Below are positions 12,719 through 23,015 of a DNA stretch of 64,000 nucleotides, one piece after another. Position 1 is the first letter of the stretch. Every line of letters starts with the position of its first letter. The notes beneath the pieces were generated by a model. That model made no database searches and had not been told where the DNA came from. It was given only the letters and a program-made list of their open reading frames with translations. This DNA comes from Fallopia convolvulus (lineage: Eukaryota; Streptophyta; Magnoliopsida; Caryophyllales; Polygonaceae), in assembly GCA_964016875.1 (NCBI GenBank), contig OZ024735.1, positions 14,933,434-14,997,433 of the forward strand. Reading direction: 5' to 3'. A program made the position numbers and the translations under genes.

Positions 12719-15700
12719 CGAAAATGCCCTAAACGGTTGTACGGTCGAATGTGTCCTTACAAAATGTTTTTCTTAGGCCCCAACTAGCACATCCAAGCCA
12801 AAAAAAGGAAAAAAACTCGCAAAAGTTATGGTACGAAAATCTTTGTACCATTCAGCCTCAAACAGAGACCCTTCCCGAAAATGCCCTAAATGGTTGTAAG
12901 GTCGAATTTGTCTTTACAAAAGGTTTTTCTTAGGCTCATGCTAGTCCATCCAAGACAAAAAACGGAAAAATTCGCAAAATTTCTGGTACAAAAATCTTCG
13001 TACCATTCAACCTCAAACCAAGACCCTTCCCGAAAATGCCCTAAACGGTTGTACGGTCAAATATAGCTTTACAAAAGGTTTTTCTTAAGCCCATGCTTGT
13101 CCATCCAAGCAAAAAAACGGAAAAAACTCGCAAAAGTTCTGGTATGAAAATCTTCGTACCATTCAGCCTCAAACCAAGACCCTTCCCGAAAATTCCCTAA
13201 ACAGTTGTAAGGTCGAATGTGTTTTTACAAAATGTTTTTCTTAGGCCCCAACTAGCACATCCAAGCCCAAAAACGGAAAAAACTCGCAAAAGTTCTAGTA
13301 CGAAAATATTCGTACAATTCAGCCTCAAACAAAGACCCTTCCCGAAAATGCCCTAAACGGTTGAACGGTCGAATGTCTCTTTACAAAATGTTTTTCTTAG
13401 GCCCCAACTAGCACATCCAAGCAAAAAAACTGAAAAAACTCGCAAAAGTTTTGGTACGAAAATCTTCGTACCATTCACCCTCAAACCAAGACCCTTCCCG
13501 AAAATGCCCTAAACGGTTGAACGGTCGAATGTGTCTTAACAAAATGTTTTTCTTATGCCCCAACTAGCACATCCAAACCCAAAAACGGAAAAAACTCGCA
13601 AAAGTTCTGGTACGAAAATCATAGAACCAGTCAGCCTCAAGAACAAACACTTCTCGAAAATGCCCTAAACGGTTGTACGGTCGAATGTGTCCTTACAAAA
13701 TGTTTTTCTTAGGCCCTAACTAGCACTTCCCAGCCCAAAAACGGAAAAAACTCGCAAAAGTTCTAGTACGAAAATATTCGTACAATTCAGCCTCAAACAA
13801 AGACCCTTCCCGAAAATGCCCTAAATGGTTGTAAGGTCGAATTTATCTTTACAAAAGGTTTTTCTTAGGCCCAAGCTAGTCCATCCAAGCCAAAAAACGG
13901 AAAAAACTCGCAAAAGTTCTTGTATGAATATCTCCGTACCATTCAGCCTCAAACCAAGACCCTTCCCGAAAATGCCCTAAACGGTTGTAAGGTCGAATGT
14001 GTTTTTACAAAATGTTTTTCTTAGGCCCCAACTAGCACATCCAAGCCCAAAAACGGAAAAAACTCGCAAAAGTTCTAGTACGAAAATATTCGTACAATTC
14101 AGCCTCAAACAAAGACCCTTCCCGAAAATGCCCTAAACGGTTGAACGGTCGAATGTGTCTTTACAAAATGTTTTTCTTAGGCCCCAACTAGCACATCCAA
14201 GCAAAAAAACTGAAAAAACTCGCAAAAGTTTTGGTACGAAACTCTTCGTACCATTCACCCTCAAACCAAGACCCTTCCCGAAAATGCCCTAAACGGTTGA
14301 ACGGTCGAATGTGTCTTAACAAAATGTTTTTCTTAGACCCCAAGTAGCACATCCAAACCCAAAAACGGAAAAAACTCGCAAAAGTTCTGGTACGAAAATC
14401 ATTGAACCATCCAGCCTCAAACCAAGACACTTCTCGAAAATGCCCTAAACGGTTGTACGGTCGAATGCATCCTTACAAAATGTTTTTCTTAGGCCCCAAC
14501 TAGCACATCCAAGCCTAAAAAAAGAAAAAAAACTCGCAAAAGTTATGGTACGAAAATCTTTGTACCATTTAGCCTCAAACAAAGACCCTTCCCGAAAATG
14601 CCCTAAATCGTTGTAAGGTCGAATTTGTCTTTACAAAAGGTTTTTCTTAGGCCCATGCTAGTCCATCCAAGCCAAAAAACGGAAAAAACTCGCAAAATTT
14701 CTGGTACGAAAATCTTCGTACCATTCAACCTCAAACCAAGACCCTTCCCGAAAATGCCCTAAACGGTTGTACGGTCAAATATAGCTTTACAAAAGGTTTT
14801 TCTTAAGCCCATGCTTGTCCATCCAAGCAAAAAAACGGAAAAAACTCGCAAAAGTTCTGGTATGAAAATCTTCGTACCATTCAGCCTCAAACCATGACCC
14901 TTCCCGAAAATGCCCTAAACAGTTGTAAGGTCGAATGTGTTTTTACAAAATGTTTTTCTTAGGCCCCAACTAGCACATCCAAGCCCAAAAACGGAAAAAA
15001 CTCGCAAAATTTCTAGTACGAAAATATTCGTACAATTCAGCCTCAAACAAAGACCCTTCCCGAAAATGCCCTAAACGGTTGAACGGTCGAATGTGTCTTT
15101 ACAAAATGTTTTTCTTAGGCCCCAACTAGCACATCCAAGCAAAAAAACTGAAAAAACTCGCAAAAGTTTTGGTACGAAACTCTTCGTACCATTCTCCCTC
15201 AAACCAAGACCCTTCCCGAAAATGCCCTAAACGGTTGAACGGTCGAATGTGTCTTAACAAAATGTTTTTCTTAGGCCCCAACTAGCACATCCAAGCCCAA
15301 AAACGGAAAAAACTCGCAAAAGTTCTAGTACGAAAATATTCGTACAATTCAGCCTCAAACAAAGACCCTTCCCGAAAATGCCCTAAATGGTTGTAAGGTC
15401 GAATTTATCTTTACAAAAGGTTTTTCTTAGGCCCAAGCTAGTCCATCCAAGCCAAAAAACGGAAAAAACTCGCAAAAGTTCTTGTATGAATATCTCCGTA
15501 CCATTCAGCCTCAAACCAAGACCCTTCCCGAAAATGCCCTAAACGGTTGTAAGGTCGAATGTGTTTTTACAAAATGTTTTTCTTAGGCCCCAACTAGCAC
15601 ATCCAAGCCCAAAAAGGGAAAAAACTCGCAAAAGTTCTAGTACGAAAATATTCGTACAATTCAGCCTCAAACAAAGACCCTTCCCGAAAATGCCCTAAAC

Positions 15701-17558
15701 GGTTGAACGGTCGAATGTGTCTTTACAAAATGTTTTTCTTAGGCCCCAACTAGCACATCCAAGCAAAAAAACTGAAAAAACTCGCAAAAGTTTTGGTACG
15801 AAACTCTTCGTACCATTCACCCTCAAACCAAGACCCTTCCCGAAAATGCCCTAAACGGTTGAACGGTCGAATGTGTCTTAACAAAATGTTTTTCTTAGGC
15901 CCCAACTAGCACATCCAAGCCCAAAAACGGAAAAAACTCGCAAAAGTTCTAGTACGAAAATATTCGTACAATTCAGCCTCAAACAAAGACCCTTCCCGAA
16001 AATGCCCTAAATGGTTGTAAGGTCGAATTTATCTTTACAAAAGGTTTTTCTTAGGCCCAAGCTAGTCCATCCAAGCCAAAAAACGGAAAAAACTCGCAAA
16101 AGTTCTTGTATGAATATCTCCGTACCATTCAGCCTCAAACCAAGACCCTTCCCGAAAATGCCCTAAACGGTTGTAAGGTCGAATGTGTTTTTACAAAATG
16201 TTTTTCTTAGGCCCCAACTAGCACATCAAAGCCCAAAAACGGAAAAAACTCGCAAAAGTTCTAGTACGAAAATATTCGTACAATTCAGCCTCAAACAAAG
16301 ACCCTTCCCGAAAATGCCCTAAACGGTTGAACGGTCGAATGTGTCTTTACAAAATGTTTTTCTTAGGCCCCAACTAGCACATCCAAGCAAAAAAACTGAA
16401 AAAACTCGCAAAAGTTTTGGTATGAAACTCTTCGTACCATTCACCCTCAAACCAAGACCCTTCCCGAAAATGCCCTAAACGGTTGAACGGTCGAATGTGT
16501 CTTAACAAAATGTTTTTCTTAGACCCCAAGTAGCACATCCAAACCCAAAAACGGAAAAAACTCGCAAAAGTTCTGGTACGAAAATCATTGAACCATCCAG
16601 CCTCAAACCAAGACACTTCTCGAAAATGCCCTAAACGGTTGTACGGTCGAATGTATCCTTACAAAATGTTTTTCTTAGGCCCCAACTAGCACATCCAAGC
16701 CTAAAAAAAGAAAAAAAACTCGCAAAAGTTATGGTACGAAAATCTTTGTACCATTTAGCCTCAAACAAAGACCCTTCCCGAAAATGCCCTAAATGGTTGT
16801 AAGGTCGAATTTGTCTTTACAAAAGGTTTTTCTTAGGCCCATGCTAGTCCATCCAAGCCAAAAAACGGAAAAAACTCGCAAAATTTCTGGTACGAAAATC
16901 TTCGTACCATTCAACCTCAAACCAAGACCCTTCCCGAAAATGCCCTAAACGGTTGTACGGTCAAATATAGCTTTACAAAAGGTTTTTCTTAAGCCCATGC
17001 TTGTCCATCCAAGCAAAAAAACGGAAAAAACTCGCAAAAGTTCTGGTATGAAAATCTTCGTACCATTCAGCCTCAAACCATGACCCTTCCCGAAAATGCC
17101 CTAAACAGTTGTAAGGTCGAATGTGTTTTTACAAAATGTTTTTCTTAGGCCCCAACTAGCACATCCAAGCCCAAAAACGGAAAAAACTCGCAAAAGTTCT
17201 AGTACGAAAATATTCGTACAATTCAGCCTCAAACAAAGACCCTTCCCGAAAATGCCCTAAACGGTTGAACGGTCGAATGTGTCTTTACAAAATGTTTTTC
17301 TTAGGCCCCAACTAGCACATCCAAGCAAAAAAATTGAAAAAACTCGCAAAAGTTTTGGTACGAAACTCTTCGTACCATTCACCCTCAAACCAAGACCCTT
17401 CCCGAAAATGCCCTAAACGGTTGAACGGTCGAATGTGTCTTAACAAAATGTTTTTCTTAGACCCCAAGTAGCACATCCAAACCCAAAAACGGAAAGAACT
17501 CGCAAAAGTTCTGGTACGAAAATCATTGAACCATCCAGCCTCAAACCAAGACACTTCT
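12719..17558 (+). repeat. 41-mer family, copy 3 (truncated, 31 monomers)
   Basis: This matches copy 2 at an offset of 6247 bp up to the F monomer ending at 17558. The next A has GTGTCCCTAC, while copy 2 has GTATCCTTAC at that point, so the long unit breaks off here. Small private changes include CCAGTCAGCC near 13630. Confidence 0.83.
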
Positions 17559-20203
17559 CGAAAATGCCATAAACGGTTGTACGGTCGAATGTGTCCCTAC
17601 AAAATGTTTTTCTTAGGCCCCAACTAGCACATCCAAGCCAAAAAAAGGAAAAAAACTCGCAAAAGTTATGGTACGAAAATCTTTGTACCATTCAGCCTCA
17701 AACAAAGACCCTTCCCGAAAATGCCCTAAATGGTTGTAAGGTCGAATTTGTCTTTACAAAAGGTTTTTCTTAGGCCCATGCTAGTCCATCCAAGACAAAA
17801 AACAGAAAAACTCGCAAAATTTCTGGTACGAAAATCTTCGTACCATTCAACCTCAAACCTAGACCCTTCCCGAACGGTTGTACGGTCAAATATAGCTTTA
17901 CAAAAGGTTTTTCTTAAGCCCATGCTTGTCCATCCAAGCAAAAAAACGGAAAAAAACTCGCAAAAGTTCTTGTATGAAAATCTTCGTACCATTCAGCCTC
18001 AAACCAAGACCCTTCCCGAAAATGCCCTAAACAGTTGTAAGGTCGAATGTGTTTTTACAAAATGTTTTTCTTAGGCCCCAACTAGCACATCCAAGCCCAA
18101 AAAGGGAAAAAACTCGCAAAAGTTCTAGTACGAAAATATTCGTACAATTCAGCCTCAAACAAAGACCCTTCCCGAAAATGCCCTAAACGGTTGAACGGTC
18201 GAATGTGTCTTTACAAAATGTTTTTCTTAGGCCCCAACTAGCACATCCAAGCAAAAAAACTGAAAAAACTCGCAAAAGTTTTGGTACGAAACTCTTCGTA
18301 CCATTCACCCTCAAACCAAGACCCTTCCCGAAAATGCCATAAACGGTTGAACGGTCGAATGTGTCTTAACACAATGTTTTTCTTAGACCCCAAGTAGCAC
18401 ATCCAAACCCAAAAACGGAAAAAACTCGCAAAAGTTCTGGTACGAAAATCATTGAACCATCCAGCCTCAAACCAAGACACTTCTCGAAAATGCCCTAAAC
18501 GGTTGTACGGTCGAATGTATCCTTACAAAATGTTTTTCTTAGGCCCCAACTAGCACATCCAAGCCAAAAAAAGGAAAAAAAACTCGCAAAAGTTATGGTA
18601 CGAAAATCTTTATACCATTCAGCCTCAAACAAAGACCCTTCCCGAAAATCCCCTAAATGGTTCTAAGGTCGAATTTGTCTTTACAAAAAGTTTTTCTTAG
18701 GCCCATGCTAGTCCATCCAAGCCAAAAAACGGAAAAAACTCGCAAAATTTCTGGTACGAAAATCTTCGTACCATTCAACCTCAAACCAAGACCCTTCCCG
18801 AAAATGCCCTAAACGGTTGTACGGTCAAATATGTCTTTACAAAAGGTTTTTCTTAATCCCATGCTTGTCCATCCAAGCAAAAAAACGGAAAAAACTCGCA
18901 AAAGTTCTGGTATGAAAATCTTCGTACCATTCAGCCTCAAACCAAGACCCTTCTCGAAAATGCCCTAAACGGTTGTACGGTCGAATGTGTCCCTACAAAA
19001 TGTTTTTCTTAGGCCCCAACTAGCACATCCAAGCCAAAAAAAGGAAAAAAACTCGCAAAAGTTATGGTACGAAAATCTTTGTACCATTCAGCCTCAAACA
19101 AAGACCCTTCCCGAAAATGCCCTAAATGGTTGTAAGGTCGAATTTGTCTTTACAAAAGGTTTTTCTTAGGCCCATGCTAGTCCATCCAAGACAAAAAACA
19201 GAAAAACTCGCAAAATTTCTGGTACGAAAATCTTCATACCATTCAACCTCAAACCTAGACCCTTCCCGAAAATGCCCTAAACGGTTGTACGGTCAAATAT
19301 AGCTTTACAAAAGGTTTTTCTTAAGCCCATGCTTGTCCATCCAAGCAAAAAAACGGAAAAAAACTCGCAAAAGTTCTTGTATGAAAATCTTCGTACCATT
19401 CAGCCTCAAACCAAGACCCTTCCCGAAAATGCCCTAAACAGTTGTAAGGTCGAATGTGTTTTTACAAAATGTTTTTCTTAGGCCCCAACTAGCATATCCA
19501 AGCCCAAAAAGGGAAAAAACTCGCAAAAGTTCTAGTACGAAAATATTCGTACAATTCAGCCTCAAACAAAGACCCTTCCCGAAAATGCCCTAAACGGTTG
19601 AACGGTCGAATGTGTCTTTACAAAATGTTTTTCTTAGGCCCCAACTAGCACATCCAAGCAAAAAAACTGAAAAAACTCGCAAAAGTTTTGGTACGAAACT
19701 CTTCGTACCATTCACCCTCAAACCAAGACCCTTCCCGAAAATGCCCTAAACGGTTGAACGGTCGAATGTGTCTTAACAAAATGTTTTTCTTAGGCCCCAA
19801 CTAGCACATCCAAGCCCAAAAACGGAAAAAACTCGCAAAAGTTCTAGTACGAAAATATTCGTACAATTCAGCCTCAAACAAAGACCCTTCCCGAAAATGC
19901 CCTAAACGGTTGAACGGTCGAATGTGTCTTTACAAAATGTTTTTCTTAGGCCCCAACTAGCACATCCAAGCAAAAAAACTGAAAAAACTCGCAAAAGTTT
20001 TGGTACGAAACTCTTCGTACCATTCACCCTCAAACCAAGACCCTTCCCGAAAATGCCCTAAACGGTTGAACGGTCGAATGTGTCTTAACAAAATGTTTTT
20101 CTTAGACCCCAAGTAGCACATCCAAACCCAAAAACGGAAAAAACTCGCAAAAGTTCTGGTACGAAAATCATTGAACCATCCAGCCTCAAACCAAGACACT
20201 TCT
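17559..20203 (+). repeat. Irregular segment, 17 monomers
   Basis: Monomer order is A B C D E F A B C2 A B C D E Y E F. No clear internal period is present. It looks like a junction between the 41-mer family on the left and plain hexamers on the right. It contains an 11-bp deletion in its first C monomer. Confidence 0.75.
17871..18016 (+). repeat. C monomer with 11-bp internal deletion
   Basis: The sequence runs CCCGAACGGTTG where other copies have CCCGAAAATGCCCTAAACGGTTG-type spacing, so the telomere-like CCCTAAA is lost. The monomer is 146 bp. The deletion shifts frame and creates the longest open frame in the window (17730-18074, 114 codons), which is therefore an accident and not a gene. 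Confidence 0.82.
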
Positions 20204-20361
20204 CGAAAATGCCCTAAACGGTTGTACGGTCGAATGTATCCTTACAAAATGTTTTTCTTAGGCCCCAACTAGCACATCCAAGCCTAAAAAAAGAAAAAAA
20301 ACTCGCAAAAGTTATGGTACGAAAATCTTTGTACCATTTAGCCTCAAACAAAGACCCGTCC
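20204..20361 (+). repeat. Monomer subtype A (reference copy)
   Basis: Diagnostic sites are GTTGTACGGTCGAATG followed by a variable TATCCTTAC (GTGTCCTTAC, GTGTCCCTAC or GTGTCCATAC elsewhere), an extended A-rich block (here CCTAAAAAAAGAAAAAAAAC, more often CCAAAAAAAGG plus a seven- or eight-A run), and AGTTATGGTACG. The dyad has one mismatch because its right arm reads TTTGTACC instead of TTCGTACC. This subtype is the longest (157-158 bp) owing to its A-tracts. Confidence 0.88.
20285..20310 (+). other. A-tract block of the monomer (example in A)
   Basis: Runs of seven A, eight A and four A lie close together on the + strand, separated by G and by CTCGC. All subtypes carry a version (for example AAAAAC-GGAAAAAAC-TCGCAAAAG). 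Runs spaced near the helical repeat are expected to bend or stiffen DNA; this is inference from composition. Confidence 0.6.
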
Positions 20362-20517
20362 CGAAAATGCCCTAAATGGTTGTAAGGTCGAATTTGTCTT
20401 TACAAAAGGTTTTTCTTAGGCCCATGCTAGTCCATCCAAGCCAAAAAACGGAAAAAACTCGCAAAATTTCTGGTACGAAAATCTTCGTACCATTCAACCT
20501 CAAACCAAGACCCTTCC
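20362..20517 (+). repeat. Monomer subtype B (reference copy)
   Basis: Diagnostic sites are AAATGGTTGTAAGGTCGAAT with TTGTCTTTAC, ACAAAAGGTTTTTC, GGCCCATGCTAGTCC, GCAAAATTTCTGG and CATTCAACCTC. It carries a perfect dyad with 8-bp arms at 20472-20491. In the 16-mer region B has lost one G (AAGTCGAATTT). Confidence 0.88.
20472..20491. other. Perfect 8+4+8 bp dyad symmetry in monomer B
   Basis: GGTACGAA and TTCGTACC are exact reverse complements separated by the loop AATC. The same element recurs in almost every B monomer, about once per hexamer. It could form a short hairpin or be a binding site for a dimeric protein. Function is inferred; dyads have been reported as enriched in some centromeric satellites. 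Confidence 0.85.
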
Positions 20518-20673
20518 CGAAAATGCCCTAAACGGTTGTACGGTCAAATATAGCTTTACAAAAGGTTTTTCTTAAGCCCATGCTTGTCCATCCAAGCAAA
20601 AAAACGGAAAAAACTCGCAAAAGTTCTGGTATGAAAATCTTCGTACCATTCATCCTCAAACCATGACCCTTCC
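20518..20673 (+). repeat. Monomer subtype C (reference copy)
   Basis: Diagnostic sites are GTACGGTCAAATATAGCTTT, ACAAAAGGTTTTTCTTAAGC, CATGCTTGTCC and GGTATGAAAATC. The left dyad arm has a single change (GGTATGAA for GGTACGAA). A second form, here called C2, has TCAAATATGTCTTT and TTAATCCCATGC. C2 marks the inserted module of several longer units. Confidence 0.88.
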
Positions 20674-20829
20674 CGAAAATGCCCTAAACAGTTGTAAGGT
20701 CGAATGTGTTTTTACAAAATGTTTTTCTTAGGCCCCAACTAGCACATCCAAGCCCAAAAACGGAAAAAACTCGCAAAAGTTCTAGTACGAAAATATTCGT
20801 ACAATTCAGCCTCAAACAAAGACCCTTCC
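20674..20829 (+). repeat. Monomer subtype D (reference copy)
   Basis: Diagnostic sites are AAACAGTTGTAAGGTCG, GTGTTTTTACAAAATG, CCAAGCCCAAAAACGG (or AAAAAGGG), GTTCTAGTACG and ATTCGTACAATTCAGCC. The dyad has 7-bp arms and an AATA loop. The motif ATCC elsewhere in the window (GATCCTTCCC near 4590 and 10990) is a private variant just downstream of D in the 41-mer copies. Confidence 0.88.
20785..20802. other. 7+4+7 bp dyad symmetry in monomer D
   Basis: GTACGAA and TTCGTAC pair exactly around an AATA loop. The outer base pair present in B and E is lost (A on the left, A on the right). The element is seen in every D monomer and in chimeras with a D back half. Confidence 0.85.
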
Positions 20830-20985
20830 CGAAAATGCCCTAAACGGTTGAACGGTCGAATGTGTCTTTACAAAATGTTTTTCTTAGGCCCCAACTAGCA
20901 CATCCAAGCAAAAAAACTGAAAAAACTCGCAAAAGTTTTGGTACGAAACTCTTCGTACCATTCACCCTCAAACCAAGACCCTTCC
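20830..20985 (+). repeat. Monomer subtype E (reference copy)
   Basis: Diagnostic sites are CGGTTGAACGGTCG, GTGTCTTTACAAAATG, CCAAGCAAAAAAACTG, AGTTTTGGTACG, CGAAACTCTTCG and CATTCACCCTC. The dyad arms are perfect with an ACTC loop. I counted 7 CpG dinucleotides in this 156-bp copy against about 6.2 expected from its base composition. Confidence 0.88.
20940..20959. other. Perfect 8+4+8 bp dyad symmetry in monomer E
   Basis: The arms are identical to those of B (GGTACGAA and TTCGTACC) but the loop is ACTC instead of AATC. The arms are thus conserved while the loop varies, which fits selection on the dyad or a shared ancestor. Confidence 0.85.
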
Positions 20986-21141
20986 CGAAAATGCCCTAAA
21001 CGGTTGAACGGTCGAATGTGTCTTAACAAAATGTTTTTCTTAGACCCCAAGTAGCACATCCAAACCCAAAAACGGAAAAAACTCGCAAAAGTTCTGGTAC
21101 GAAAATCATTGAACCATCCAGCCTCAAACCAAGACACTTCT
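20986..21141 (+). repeat. Monomer subtype F (reference copy)
   Basis: Diagnostic sites are CGGTTGAACGGTCG with GTGTCTTAAC, TTAGACCCCAAGTAGC, ATCCAAACCC, AATCATTGAACCATCC and AAGACACTTCTCG. This is the only subtype in which the dyad is lost: the right arm reads ATTGAACC, giving three mismatches against the left arm. The ACACTTCT ending marks the F-to-A boundary throughout the array. Confidence 0.88.
21096..21115. other. Degenerate dyad position in monomer F
   Basis: At the equivalent place the sequence is GGTACGAA-AATC-ATTGAACC. Only five of eight pairs remain and the pairing is not contiguous. Nearly all F monomers share this state, so each hexamer has one position without the dyad. Confidence 0.75.
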
Positions 21142-23015
21142 CGAAAATGCCCTAAACGGTTGTACGGTCGAATGTGTCCCTACAAAATGTTTTTCTTAGG
21201 CCCCAACTAGCACATCCAAGCCAAAAAAAGGAAAAAAACGCGCAAAAGTTATGGTACGAAAATCTTTGTACCATTCAGCCTCAAACAAAGACCCTTCCCG
21301 AAAATGCCCTAAATGGTTGTAAGGTCGAATTTGTCTTTACAAAAGGTTTTTCTTAGGCCCATGCTAGTCCATCCAAGACAAAAAACAGAAAAACTCGCAA
21401 AATTTCTGGTACGAAAATCTTCGTACCATTCAACCTCAAACCTAGACCCTTCCCGAAAATGCCCTAAACGGTTGTACGGTCAAATATAGCTTTACAAAAG
21501 GTTTTTCTTAAGCCCATGCTTGTCCATCCAAGCAAAAAAACGGAAAAAAACTCGCAAAAGTTCTTGTATGAAAATCTTCGTACCATTCAGCCTCAAACCA
21601 AGACCCTTCCCGAAAATGCCCTAAACAGTTGTAAGGTCGAATGTGTTTTTACAAAATGTTTTTCTTAGGCCCCAACTAGCACATCCAAGCCCAAAAAGGG
21701 AAAAAACTCGCAAAAGTTCTAGTACGAAAATATTCGTACAATTCAGCCTCAAACAAAGACCCTTCCCGAAAATGCCCTAAACGGTTGAACGGTCGAATGT
21801 GTCTTTACAAAATGTTTTTCTTAGGCCCCAACTAGCACACCCAAGCAAAAAAACTGAAAAAACTCGCAAAAGTTTTGGTACGAAACTCTTCGTACCATTC
21901 ACCCTCAAACCAAGACCCTTCCCGAAAATGCCCTAAAAGGTTGAACGGTCGAATGTGTCTTAACAAAATGTTTTTCTTAGACCCCAAGTAGCACATCCGA
22001 ACCCAAAAACGGAAAAAACTCGCAAAAGTTCTGGTACGAAAATCATTGAACCATCCAGCCTCAAACCAAGACACTTCTCGAAAATGCCCTAAACGGTTGT
22101 ACGGTCGAATGTGTCCCTACAAAATGTTTTTCTTAGGCCCCAACTAGCACATCCAAGCCAAAAAAAGATAAAAAACGCGCAAAAGTTATGGTACGAAAAT
22201 CTTTGTACCATTCAGCCTCAAACAAAGACCCTTCCCGAAAATGCCCTAAATGGTTGTAAGGTCGAATTTGTCTTTACAAAAGGTTTTTCTTAGGCCCATG
22301 CTAGTCCATCCAAGACAAAAAACAGAAAAACTCGCAAAATTTCTGGTACGAAAATCTTCGTACCATTCAACCTCAAACCTAGACCCTTCCCGAAAATGCC
22401 CTAAACGGTTGTACGGTCAAATATAGCTTTACAAAAGGTTTTTCTTAAGCCCATGCTTGTCCATCCAAGCAAAAAAACGGAAAAAAACTCGCAAAAGTTC
22501 TTGTATGAAAATCTTCGTACCATTCAGCCTCAAACCAAGACCCTTCCCGAAAATGCCCTAAACAGTTGTAAGGTCGAATGTGTTTTTACAAAATGTTTTT
22601 CTTAGGCCCCAACTAGCACATCCAAGCCCAAAAAGGGAAAAAACTCGCAAAAGTTCTAGTACGAAAATATTCGTACAATTCAGCCTCAAACAAAGACCCT
22701 TCCCGAAAATGCCCTAAACGGTTGAACGGTCGAATGTGTCTTTACAAAATGTTTTTCTTAGGCCCCAACTAGCACACCCAAGCAAAAAAACTGAAAAAAC
22801 TCGCAAAAGTTTTGGTACGAAACTCTTCGTACCATTCACCCTCAAACCAAGACCCTTCCCGAAAATGCCCTAAACGGTTGAACGGTCGAATGTGTCTTAA
22901 CAAAATGTTTTTCTTAGACCCCAAGTAGCACATCCAAACCCAAAAACGGAAAAAACTCGCAAAAGTTCTGGTACGAAAATCATTGAACCATCCAGCCTCA
23001 AACCAAGACACTTCT

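Larger units (their letters stand above)
20204..21141 (+). repeat. Canonical hexameric higher-order repeat A-B-C-D-E-F (938 bp)
   Basis: Six distinguishable monomers follow one another and the same series restarts at 21142 and 22079. I use this copy as the reference unit. Most longer units in the window can be written as this series with monomers removed, duplicated or fused, so I infer that the hexamer is the ancestral higher-order unit. The A monomer here is 158 bp and the other five are 156 bp each. Confidence 0.9.
20204..23015 (+). repeat. Three tandem hexamers
   Basis: Units are 20204-21141, 21142-22078 and 22079-23015. The second and third share private changes not seen in the first: CACACCCAAGC in E, and AAAACGCGCAAAAG in A, where CTCGC has become CGCGC. 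Confidence 0.88.

Noticed and set aside
20211..20219. Plant telomere-type heptamer CCCTAAA in each monomer
   Set aside because: Only one heptamer per 156 bp and never in tandem, so it is not interstitial telomere sequence. It is used only as weak support for a plant source.
20204..20240. RNA polymerase III B-box-like GGTCGAAT in monomers
   Set aside because: It matches only part of the GGTTCGANNCC consensus, with no paired A box or tRNA fold.
20204..20361. Identity with a named grass centromere satellite of similar length (155-156 bp families)
   Set aside because: The length fits and an AAAAACTCG-type stretch looks familiar, but I could not recognise the rest. A database search against plant satellite collections would decide it.
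20484..20498. CENP-B box-like sequence at TTCGTACCATTCARC
   Set aside because: TTCG, the central A and part of the last block fit, but the CGGG core is not present (two core mismatches in the B, C, D and E forms I checked). CENP-B is also not established outside mammals.
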